From: Armigeres subalbatus
Lineage: Eukaryota; Arthropoda; Insecta; Diptera; Culicidae
DNA length: 64,000 nucleotides
Reading direction: 5' to 3'
Assembly (NCBI RefSeq): GCF_024139115.2
Contig: NC_085141.1
Span: 244,705,047 to 244,769,046, forward strand
The notes beneath the pieces are model-generated. The model was not told the DNA's origin. It did not search any database and saw nothing but the letters and a program-made list of their open reading frames with translations. Positions 54,945 through 64,000 of the stretch are shown here, in pieces; the first letter of the stretch is position 1; every line of letters begins with the position of its first letter. Made by a program: the position numbers and the translations under genes.

Positions 54945-55124
54945 GGTACGGCCGATAACGTCGCAACATCCCTGGTTGCAGTCGCTGACATTTGGCCCTT
55001 GTCTCCGGCAGGTACGGCCGATAACGTCGCAACATCCCTGGTTGCAGTCGCTGACATTTGGCCCTTCTCTCCGGCAGGTACGGCCGATAACGTCGCAACA
55101 TCCCTGGTTGCAGTCGCTGACAGT
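54945..55124 (+). repeat. 66-bp tandem repeat, ~2.7 copies
   Basis: The unit GGTACGGCCGATAACGTCGC..CTCCGGCA starts at 54945, 55011 and 55077; copies differ by one or two bases and the third is truncated after GTCGCTGACA. 66 is a multiple of three, so one frame encodes a repeated 22-residue peptide (TADNVATSLVAVADIWP..), probably fortuitous. It sits in the 5' region of the RTE LINE, as promoter monomers do in some LINEs. Confidence 0.95.
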
Positions 55125-55687
55125 CACCTATATGGATTTGCTTGGCACGGCAAATGCTGGGTAAAGCGTACCATCGGTATTTCGCGTACTTTTACCCAGC
55201 AACTCCTATCCCTACCTCCTCGTGGTGCTGGCCGGGATACGAGCAACCTTAGGGAAGAACAGGTAACAAACCCCGGTTGGAACTATGGTCGTATGCTGAC
55301 AGGGAAGGGCGAGTTTGCTCCTATCCGGAGGACCAAATCTTACTGAGTGTCTGTTCTTCATGTTAGGATCGGCTCACAACAACGTCTGTTCTCCATGTTA
55401 GGGGCGGCTGATCATCGTCCGAGTACCAGCGAAGGACTCTAAGTGAAGCTGTGCACCATGGTCAACCGGGAATAAGGAGGAACGGTCCTTCGGAAATTCA
55501 GGGGGTTTGGTGTCAGGCCCTGCAAGCCAGCCTTTAAAAAACTTACGCAACGAATAATCAACATGAGAGTACGGACCGGAACCATCAGCGAAGACCACTG
55601 CGACGAAAAGGGAATAGCGATTGGAAACTCGGTTCGTGGAACTGCAAATCTCTCAACTTCATCGGGAGCACACGCCTACTCGCCGAT

Positions 55688-57003
55688 GTGCTCAAGGACC
55701 GTGGATTCGGCATCGTACCGCTGCAGGAGGTTTGTTGGAAGGAATCAATGGCGCGAACGTTTAAAGGTAATCATACCACCTACCAGAGATGCGGCAACAC
55801 ACACGAGCTGGGAACAGCTTTCATAGTGATGGGCGACATGCAAAGGCGCGTGATCGGGTGGTGGCCGATCAACGAGAGAATGTGCAGGTTGAAGATCAAA
55901 GGCCGGTTCTTCAACTTCAGCATAATCAACGTCCATAGCCCACACTCCGGAAGCACTGATGATGATAAGGACGCATTCTACGCGCAGCTGGAACGTGAGT
56001 ACGATAGCTGCCCAAGCCACGACGTCAAAATTATCATTGGAGATTTGAACGCTCAGGTTGGCCAAGAGGAGGAGTTTAGACCGACTATTGGGAAGTTCAG
56101 CGCACACCGGCTGACGAACGAAAACGGCCTACGACTAATTGATTTCGCTCTAAGAATATGGCCATTCGCAGCACCTACTTCCAACACAGCCTTCCGTATC
56201 GGTACACCTGGAGATCACCACTGCAGACAGAATCACAAATCGACCACGTTCTGATTGATTGACGGCACTTCTCCGACATTATCGACGTCAGGGCATATCG
56301 TGGCCCTAACATCGACTCTGACCACTATCTGGTGATGGTTAAACTGCGCCCGAAACTATCCGTCATCAACAATGTTCGGTACCGACGACCGCCGCGGTAC
56401 GACCTAGAGCGACTGAAGCAACCTAATGTCGCCACTGCATACGCGCAGCATCTCGAGGCAGCGTTGCCGGAAGAGGGTGAGCTCGATGGGGCCCCTCTTG
56501 AGGACTGCTGGGATACAGTTAAAGCAACCATTAACGACGCAGCGGAGAACAACGTCAGGTATATGGGACGAAGTCGACGGAACGATTGGTTCGACGAAGA
56601 GTGCAGACAGATTCTGGAGGAGAAGGACGCAGCGCGGGCGGTCGCGCTGCAGCAAGGTACCCGGCAGAACGTGGAACGTTATAGACGGAAGCGGAGACAG
56701 CAGACCCGCCTTTTCCAAGAGAAGAAACGCCGCCTGGAAGAAGCGGAGTGCGAGGAGATGGAACAGCTGTGCCGTTCTCAAGAAACACGCAAGTTCTCCC
56801 AGAAGCTCAACGCATCCCGCAAAGGCTTCGTGCCGCGAGCCGAAATGTGCCGGGATGAGGATGGGAGCATCTTGACGGACGAACGTGTGGTGATCGAAAG
56901 GTGGAAGCAGCACTACGAGGAACATTTGAATGGCGCTGAGAGTACAGGCAATGGATGTCAAGGCAGCGGAGGAGATGACTACGTCAGTTCAGCGGACGAT
57001 TGA
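55688..57003 (+). pseudogene. RTE endonuclease and linker
   Basis: LKDRGFGIVPLQEVCW (catalytic QE), IINVHSPHSG, SHDVKIIIGDLNAQVGQEEE, NGLRLIDFA, then a frameshift and GPNIDSDHYLVMVKLRPKLS (SDH). The linker follows as a long Arg/Glu-rich coiled stretch (RRNDWFDEECRQILEEKDAA..) to a stop at 57001. Catalytic residues are present although the frame is split near 56150-56330. Confidence 0.85.
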
Positions 57004-57021
57004 AGCCAACCAGCCCCCACC

Positions 57022-58008
57022 TTGAGGGAAGTTAAGGATGCCATCCAACAGCTAAAGACCAATAAAGCTGGTAAGGATGGTATAGGAGCTGAGCTCATCA
57101 AGATGGGCCCGGAAAAGCTAGCCACTTGTCTGCACAAATTGATAGGGGTTATATGCCCCATCTACAAGAAAGGCGACAAGCTGGAGTGTGGAAACTTTCG
57201 AGCGATCACCATCCTCAATGCCGCCTACAAAGTGATATCCCAGATCATCTTCCGTCGTCTGTCACCATTAGTGAATGAGTTCGTGGGAAGTCATCGAACC
57301 GGCTTCGTTGACGGCCGCTCGACAACGGACCAGATGTTTACTGTACAGCAAATCTTTCAAAAATGCCGTGAATACCCAACGCATCATCTGTTCGTTGATT
57401 TCAAGGCGGCGTACGACAGTACAGACCGCGTAGAGATATGGAAAATTATGGACGAGAACAGCTTCCCTGGGAAGCTTACCAGACTGAGCAAAGCAACGGT
57501 GGATGGTGTGCAAAACTGTGTGAAGATTTCGGGCGAACTCTCCAGTTCGTTCGAATCGCGCCGGGGGCTAAGACAAGGTGATGGACTTTCGTGCCTGTTG
57601 TTCAACATTGCGCTAGAAGGTGTCATGTGGAGAGCCGGGTGTAACAGCCGGGGTACGATTTTCAACAGATCCAGTCAATTTATTTGTTTCGCGGATGACA
57701 TGGACATTGTCGGCCGAAAATTTGCAAAGGTGGCAGAACTGTACACCCGCCTGAAACGTGAAGCAACAAAAGTTGGACTGGTGGTGAATGCCTCAAAGAC
57801 AAAGTACATGCTTGTGGGCGGAACAGAGCGTGACAGGGCCCGCCTGGGAAGCAGTGTTACGATAGACGGGGATACCTTCGAGGTGGTCGAGGAATTCGTC
57901 TACCTCGGATCCTTGCTAACGGCTGATAACAATGTTAGTCGTGAAATACGAAGGCGCATCATCTGTGGAAGTCGGGCCTACTACGGGCTTCAGAAGAAAC
58001 TGCGGTGA
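57022..58008 (+). pseudogene. RTE reverse transcriptase
   Basis: 328 open codons: LKTNKAGKDGIGAELIKMG, ICPIYKKGDKLECGNFRAIT, FVDGRSTTDQMFT, HHLFVDFKAAYDSTDR (first Asp), GLRQGDGLSCLLFNIAL, ICFADDMDIVGR (FADD), and FVYLGSLLTADNNVSRE. All RT blocks survive; a short deletion precedes ICPIYKKG. Continues out of frame to about 58400. Confidence 0.85.
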
Positions 58009-58445
58009 AAAAAGATTCTCCACCGCACCAAATGTGTCATGTACAAGACCCTGATAATGCAAGCACTCGGAGTATTCGAGAGACGGTTGCTTATGACCAT
58101 CTTTGGCGGTGTGTAAGAAGACGGCGTGTGGCGGCAAATAATGAACCACGAGCTGACCCAGCTCTACGGCGAACACAGTATCCAGAAGGTAGCTAAAACC
58201 GGAAGGGTATGATGGGCAGGGTATATTGCAAGAAGATCGGACAGCAACCCTGCAAAGATGGTGTTCGCTTCCGATCCGGCAGGTACTAGACGGCGTGGAG
58301 CACAACGAGCGAGGTGGGCAGACCAGGTACAAAACGACTTGGCGAGCGTAGGGCGCATTCGAGGATGGAGAGATGCGGCCTCGAACCATGTATTGTAACG
58401 TCAAATTGTTGATTCAGTGTTATCTGTTTGAAGGTAAACTAAATA

Positions 58446-58801
58446 AATGAATTAATGCGGACAGCATTGTTCGTTACACTGACGGCTTCCTCCTCGAAGG
58501 TAGAGCTGGTGCAGGCGTCTATTCGCGTGAGCTAAGAGTGGAACAGTCCCACTCACTGGGTAAACACTGAACTGTCTTTCAAGCGGAAATATGTGCCATC
58601 ATGTGTGGCGTGCAATCCGCACTACAGCAACGCATTATGGGCAAAGTAATGTACTTCTGATAGCAAAGCAGCTATTAAAACTCTCACTTCGGCCAACTCA
58701 AGGTCGAAGTCGTAATGGAGCATCACATGGTTTTATTGGCCAACTATTCCGATATCCAAGTGTTGGGTGAAGCTTTTGATTAACTCTTGGGTTGCCATTC
58801 A
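58446..58801 (+). pseudogene. LOA-type LINE: RNase H domain
   Basis: DSIVRYTDGFLLEGRAGAGVY (catalytic TDG), VFQAEICAIMCGVQSALQQR (catalytic E) and a degenerate SKAAIKTLTSANSRSK block, with stops; the part between this and ISKCWVK is partly deleted. Ends at WVAI where the transposon at 58802 inserted. Confidence 0.8.
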
Positions 58802-61220
58802 CAGGGCTGGTAGCGACCGATGTCGCTCAAAATAGATGACGATAAAAGGGACCAAATAATGACTTTCAGTTACAGAAAAAGTGACCAAATAGTGACTTTC
58901 AGCTTCAGTTGCAAGTTCGATGAGACGAAATCAAGTGTTATTGGGTCGAAGTAGACTCTTTTTTCGTAATTTGTGAGGGAAAACATCTTTCACTCGCTAT
59001 TTTCACTTTGTATGCACATAATTATAATTTCACTTTGTATGCACAGACAAACAGACATAACACTCGTCAAATTTCCATCGTTCACTGATTTACTGGTCGA
59101 TTCAAATAATCATTAGTTGGCCAATCGATCACTCGTGGCGCGCGCATCGGATTTGCTCGAGTTTGACATGTGCTCACTACCGCCATCTGGTTTGTGATTT
59201 GCCCAACTAACTGAAATCAACAGATGTCGTTAGTGTTTCAACGACGATGTATTTGATGAGTAAATGTTCAATGTGTTATGTCTGTTTGTCTGTGTTGTAT
59301 GCGTTACGCAGGTGTGTTACGTATTAATATATCAAGAAATCTCGTGGATTATTAAATAAAATGTATGGTATTTGGAACAAATTCACTTTAATATTGAAAA
59401 TATAATTATAACACATGATATGATATGGAAATATGCCTATTTTCCTGATTTGTTTCAAAGAAACAAATGATTTTAATTGAGTAACATATAGAAGCATGTA
59501 CAACAAAATCTTCTCAGAAAAGCAAAAACGTAAAAGTTCAAACGGATTTCAAAATTTTTTTCAGTGGAAGCTAGATAGCAAATGGGAGCATGTTTTGAGA
59601 CACTAATGCATGTGTGTGTGCGTATGTGTGCAAATTCTGAGATTTACTACCATTTAAATCTTATTCATTTTTAAGGTAGTAAACAAGTTTGGTTTTACCA
59701 AATTAGGCATCCATTAGGCGAAATATATGTTATTATTGAACGCTATTGAGTTTCGCTTAGATTTATGACTGATTTAGTTAGTTCTGGAATAATTAATATC
59801 GAGGTCTCTGGAAATCACGAGTACAATATATGCAACCAGCGTTACGATAGTTACTAATTATGTCACAATAGCTATTCAATCCGACGAGCGCAGCATGACG
59901 TACAGTGCGTTATCATTCGTTGAGTTGTCCCTCAACCTATGACATCCGCCTTTGGGTAGGCTATTATTTTGTCACTTTCACGGTAAATCGCCGTGGGAAG
60001 CTGAGTAGTTCCATCTCGTTTTAAATACTGATGTCTGGAAAAAAATCCTTATAACTAAAGGAAGGGTCAAAATCTCACTGTAGGTGGATTAATCTGGGTT
60101 TTTTTCTCTTAGAACGAACTCAGAAGAGAAACAAAAATCGTACACGCTAACTTTTATCTACTCAGTGACTATGTAAAATTGTATTGCCCTCTCTTTTAAT
60201 CCCACAGAAAATTTACTAAATATCAGTCAAAAGCAGAACTACTCAAAGCTATGTGTAGTCTTGCGAGCAAATCAATTTTTTAACGTCACTGGAAGTGAGC
60301 AAAATATTATTATAACTTTTTTTGTTTTTCTTTCCCGAAAAATGATTTCTCGGCGAAAATCTGCGTGAATGAGAATGAGTGAAAATTACGATCACTGGAT
60401 TAACTGAACACCTACTTAAGAAAGATGCAGAGAACTCTACGATTTGTCATAGGTGCCACGGAAGTTTTTGGAATTTTTAGTGCGAAAGGAACAACAGTAC
60501 GGATCGTTTTGGTAGAAAACGAATTAAAGTTATGAAGATTGTACAACAAGCCTGGGATTGAATTGCTTATAATGCAGGACCATGCTCTCTGAACTTTTAA
60601 ATATTTTTTTGCTGTGCGTATTCATGAACGATTTTTGCTATGTTCAAAATTGGGGATACTTGATCTTCTTTCTATACTTACTCAATAAACATTACTCTAT
60701 ACTTACTCAAGATACTTGATCTTCTTTCTGTACTCACTAAAAACATCTTTAGGAGGCACCAAACACAGTAAATAATAGAGTAAATGAGGTTGTAATCAAA
60801 AAATAGCTAGCCACATTATGATCATTTGTCTAGACCCTAGACTCTAGGGGCTCTATTATAAAAATACGCTATAACAATACTACTTTAGTTCTCGGTAAAA
60901 CAGGGGAGAATCAAATCTCCCAAGGGGTCAAGTCTCCCAAGGAATCAAGTCTCCCCACCTTCCCTTACTAGAAAGTTTGAGTTTTTATCGGCAAGTCTCC
61001 TGCTTGCATGACTGTATACCAATTATCAAATTTGTGACGTAGAATACCTTCAATTAGCTATGAACAAAGCATCATCCGACGGATACATTAAGCTATGCTT
61101 AAAAAATCTTAGTCAATTGTGAGAAAAAGTTACTTTAGTGACTTGAGGTCGAAAAAAGAGACTTTTTAGTGCCCGAAAAAAGTGACCAAGTCACTAAAAA
61201 GTGACCCGCTACCAGGCCTG
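58802..61220. mobile_element. CAGGGCTGGTAGCG-family transposon, copy 2, itself interrupted
   Basis: Termini CAGGGCTGGTAGCGACC and ..GTGACCCGCTACCAGGCCTG. Target duplication CATTCA (58796-58801 and 61221-61226). Body matches 18939-20076 except for an insertion at about 59010-60108 whose right end is the AACCCAGATTAA-family terminus (GTAGGTGGATTAATCTGGGT) and extra divergence at about 60300-60780. No transposase. Confidence 0.85.
59010..60108. mobile_element. insertion in copy 2 with AACCCAGATTAA-family right end
   Basis: Absent from copy 1 of the host element. Ends in CACTGTAGGTGGATTAATCTGGG; the left end does not show the matching TIR, so it is truncated or composite. Starts with two near-identical TTTCACTTTGTATGCACA repeats (about 59005-59045). 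Non-coding. Confidence 0.55.
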
Positions 61221-61518
61221 CATTCAGTACAAATGGCATTGGAGTAGTCTGAATTCATGTCATCAAACAAAATTGTACATCCGAGAGCCATCTCCGGTAG
61301 TAGCAAGCTATTTAGCTAATCTGTCTAAACAGAATTGTAGTGTCTTTGTTCAGGCCTTGATAGGTCACTGCCGACTGAACTATCACATGGCAATTATTCA
61401 ACGCTTTGAATCATCTTGTGATAGTTGTGAATCCGATTATGGTACTTCTTATCATCTGATATGTAACTGGCCAGTCTATGCACAATTGCGTTACCAAATA
61501 TTTGGTAAACACTTACTT
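61221..61518 (+). pseudogene. LOA-type LINE: C-terminal zinc-knuckle region
   Basis: IQYKWHWSSLNSCHQTKLYI, ALIGHCRLNYHMAIIQR, then CDSCESDYGTSYHLIC (CX2CX8HX3C) and NWPVYAQLRYQIFGKHLL: the conserved end of RNase H-bearing LINEs. Open here, continuing the RNase H piece across the transposon. Confidence 0.85.
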
Positions 61519-63281
61519 ATGTCGTTTTCGTTTATTCGCACCGCTTGCACCGGTGTAGGCAAACTTGCACTGGAATCGTTCGTTTTTAAAAACGGTGCAG
61601 TTCCGTTCTTGCACCTTTCTGCCACCGGTGCAGAAAAATCTACACCCTACCCGAAGCGAGTGTAGCGGGTAGGCACCGCGTGGTACCAATACTTATGCGA
61701 AGCGGAGCTGTCATAAGTTTCCTACTCCGTTTCTTATTAGGTTCTTCGGATGGCTTTGTTTTTATTTTATTATCTGCTGATATCTATTCCTCATTGATAT
61801 TATATTCAATAATGTTTATCAATGTTGTTGAAGTAGAATCAAAAGCTGCAAAGAATCTGTATCCAAAGAAGTTTCTAGAATTGTACAATTTGTTAAAATA
61901 TTAATGAATTATTCTAATTATTAGTGATTTTTCAATTACAATTATATATATCAAAATCAACAAAAGAGAGAGAAACCTTTCTATATTTATTTTATTCTAA
62001 TAAATTTATATAGTTATAAAACTATTCATTATTTATACTTATATATTTTCTTTTCATAATGTAGTAAATCGAATAGTCAGATAGAACAAACTTGTTCATT
62101 TTCCTCAACATTATATTTTAACTTTATTCAAACGAATATTGACATGATGTAACAAGGTTTGACTGTGAAATTCTGGAATTGATCTCAAATTAATAGTCGA
62201 TTTACATAACTATTTTTAAATCGAGAAATAATTTAAATTTACGCATATGCGGTTCTTGATTCAGCCATATCCGGTTATCTTCTGATTTAGCTTTTATCAA
62301 TACTTTTTCATAGCAATGATATAAATAGTGTTTTTGTCTTTTTTTAAACTTGATATTTTGTACTATGAATACAAATGAATTGTATAATATGTTCAATTCA
62401 TATGAAATTATTGAAGTAAAGGAAAAAATATCAAGTTTCCAAAGACCATCCGTAAAATCCGTAACGTAACGTATTAGATTTTTTTTAAATCAATCACGTA
62501 GAGATGTGAAAATTTATGTTGAAGTCCATAAACTCGTATTGCATTATTTTCTGGTAAAACTCAAAATCTATTGATCATTTTGATACCGTCATTGGGGGTG
62601 ACAAAGAATCAAATGGGATTGCAAATAGGTCACTGTCAACAACTTAAAAAGTTTTTAGTAGCAAGAAAACTAATTAACCAAAACTAATTAGCCAGTCGTT
62701 TTCCAACGATTTTGTTATCGACCTCTTGGCTGCCAGTAACAGCGATGATTCATTCTTAACTCATCGTCACCCCCGATGGCGGTATTTGAATCGATCTTCG
62801 TTTCAAATAGTTTTCAAATAAATATGAACGGCTAGATTTCATGAATTTCTAACATTCACAATTTATCAAATTCTACAAGGGCCCTTTGTTTTTTTTTTTG
62901 AAGATTTTTCTACATTTAAATATGTTACAAACAATAAACAAAACGCATAAGAAACTACTTTATACGTTTTTAATTTGCAAAATTAAATTACAAAATTTGT
63001 GTAATACTTTGTGTAATATACAGTAGATATTTAAAAAAACATTAAAAACAAGACAAAAATATTACATAATCATATTACATCCTTACAAATATTATATCCT
63101 TATATAAATCTCAATAATATTTACTCGCTATATGATATTTGATAGATTTGATTGACGACAATCACCAACACCATCGAAAACATGTGTTGGCAGTCAAAAA
63201 GTTGCACCCAAACCGTTCGTATTTGCGGTGGCAAATGTTGCACCGCCGGTGTACACCGTTCGGAATAAACGAAAACGACAT
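61519..63281. mobile_element. 1.76-kb TIR element with ATGTCGTTTTCG ends
   Basis: ATGTCGTTTTCGTTTATTC (61519-61537) and GAATAAACGAAAACGACAT (63263-63281) are perfect 19-bp inverted repeats. Next to each are palindromic GCACCGGTG / CACCGGTGCA words (about 61545-61640; 63236-63258). The interior (61900-63200) is extremely AT-rich and non-coding. Target duplication not resolved, partly because the right TIR overlaps the expected LINE sequence. Confidence 0.7.
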
Positions 63282-63346
63282 TAGTAAAATTGACTTCAGA
63301 AACCTGTATCTTCAGAGTATTCTGTTGTTTTATAACCCGTTGTGCT
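63282..63346 (+). pseudogene. LOA-type LINE: last residues
   Basis: Open frame ISKIDFRNLYLQSILLFYN.. stop corresponds to the final ..LNLRNVLLFL-type segment that closes these LINE proteins. Short, so supported mainly by position and order. Confidence 0.5.
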
Positions 63347-63779
63347 AAGAAGCTAGAAGCTCTTGAACGCTTTTGCGTTGTATGCCCTCTTGTACTCCCA
63401 TCCACATCCTTTTCTTTTTTTCACATCCTTTTCCGTCAGGTGTGTGATGAAAAAGGCTGTGAGTGGTAGAAAAACCTTCGCACTAGAAGTCCACCATACA
63501 ACACATTTTATATTCAGCTTCTGAAATTCGTTATTGACTGACAAACTACTAAATGATCAAACCCAGTTTACTAAATGTTCGATAACACCCTTGACTGGAA
63601 GCTTATACTCGTAAAGAATACACAGAGTGAAATCGCTTAATATCGATATCGATAAAAAAAACATTCATCTTTCAGCATAATCTAGTCCTAGTGTAAGTAG
63701 CGCTTTTCCGTCGTGTCTGAAACAAAATTGTAAGAAAAATAAAATGCGTACCGTATACGGCGAGAGAGCATTGAATAAA
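63347..63779. other. non-coding
   Basis: No gene, RNA or clear repeat recognised. Confidence 0.5.
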
Positions 63780-63824
63780 TGAAATAGAAGTGCACCGTAC
63801 AACTCATTTTGAAATTCAGCTTGT

Positions 63825-63980
63825 CATGAGTTGATCACTATTGAATATAATCACGATTGGTCATTGCATTCAAAAGTTATTAAGAAAATGGTGTGTTGAA
63901 CCATATAAGCTTGGTTGGTTGATTCGCTGTACAGCGTTTGCAAGAACTGTAATGTAGGCAATCATGTATGATGTGTATCA
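63825..63980 (-). mobile_element. AACCCAGATTAA-family MITE fragment, inverted
   Basis: GTTGATCACTATTGAATATA, TTCAAAAGTTATTAAGAAAATGG, CCATATAAGCTTGGTTGGTTGATTC and GTACAGCGTTTGCAAGA are the inverse of 54005-54180. Runs off towards the window end; no terminus visible. Confidence 0.7.
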
Positions 63981-64000
63981 AAAGATATTTTAGTGTATCA

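Larger units (their letters stand above)
54190..58445 (+). mobile_element. RTE-clade LINE, nearly full length, degenerate
   Basis: A 5' region of about 1.4 kb (GATAGCCGTGTGGTGTCGGC.. onward) with a 66-bp tandem array, then endonuclease, RT with FADD and C-terminal domain, ending ..AACTAAATAAATGAATT, the short-repeat tail typical of RTE elements. Broken by a frameshift at about 56150-56330, a stop at 57001 and frame loss at 58008. Lies inside the LOA-type LINE. Confidence 0.85.
49030..63346 (+). mobile_element. LOA-type LINE shattered by nested insertions
   Basis: Five pieces occur in the correct order and orientation of one RNase H-containing LINE: 49030-49519 (endonuclease/RT linker and part of RT to GFADDYLTLIV), 53680-53788 (VVESWCRKCGLSVNPNKTYI.. 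after a stop), 58446-58801 (RNase H), 61221-61518 (C-terminal zinc knuckle region) and about 63282-63346 (last residues). They are separated by a Jockey LINE, a MITE plus RTE LINE, a CAGGGCTGG-family transposon and a 1.76-kb TIR element. At 58802/61220 the 6-bp duplication CATTCA and frame continuity prove the join; the others rest on protein order. Confidence 0.75.

Overview
The window looks like a piece of a culicine mosquito chromosome, most likely Aedes. It is AT-rich, has two compact intron-containing host genes, and is otherwise packed with mosquito-type transposons: a Feilai-like tRNA-derived SINE, RTE-, Jockey- and LOA-type LINEs, short-LTR Ty3/gypsy elements and many MITEs. The species call is an inference from these families and from the two proteins; no search was run.

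Host genes. Two genes are convincing. On the + strand, six exons between 32145 and 33654 encode the nuclear PP1 inhibitor NIPP1 (PPP1R8): FHA domain, PP1-docking motif and conserved C-terminus. On the - strand, two exons between 48553 and 47075 encode a SMAP-type Arf GTPase-activating protein with an intact ArfGAP zinc finger, arginine finger and clathrin box. A TATA/Inr pair near 12342-12378 (- strand), followed by long unbroken non-coding sequence, may be the promoter and 5' UTR of a gene whose coding exons lie elsewhere.

Layout. 1-2883: no gene recognised. 2884-4410: fold-back MITE copies. 5388-9790: two inverted copies of one repeat (one carrying a fresh hAT-type MITE), a fold-back element, histone-type hairpins and a long degenerate GGATTT-type array. 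11270-12420: possible 5' UTR. 14095-18749: complete, young Ty3/gypsy retrotransposon with one 1411-codon Gag-Pol frame. 18939-20076: 1.1-kb non-autonomous DNA transposon. 21535-22173: Feilai-like SINE and a fragment. 24500-25530: mosaic palindrome. 27950-30370: repeated cassettes with histone-like hairpins and CCAAT/TATA-like motifs. 30928-31991: non-autonomous transposon. 32145-33654: NIPP1. 34560-40082: pogo-type transposase relic and a LINE split by a 1.4-kb TIR element. 40437-44825: RTE LINE split by a solo-LTR-like insertion and a small TIR element. 45075-45262: integrase relic. 47075-48553: SMAP. 49030-63346: one LOA-type LINE broken into five visible pieces by nested insertions (Jockey LINE, MITE inside MITE, RTE LINE, two DNA transposons). 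63780-64000: another MITE fragment.

There is no operon-like functional linkage. The clearest story is chronological: several insertions can be ordered because the interrupted reading frame or an empty paralogous copy is visible in the same window. The least explained signal is a set of four histone-mRNA-type 3' hairpins (6.1, 6.95, 28.2 and 28.9 kb) with no intact histone gene next to them; one lies about 90 bp downstream of a good TATA/Inr promoter.
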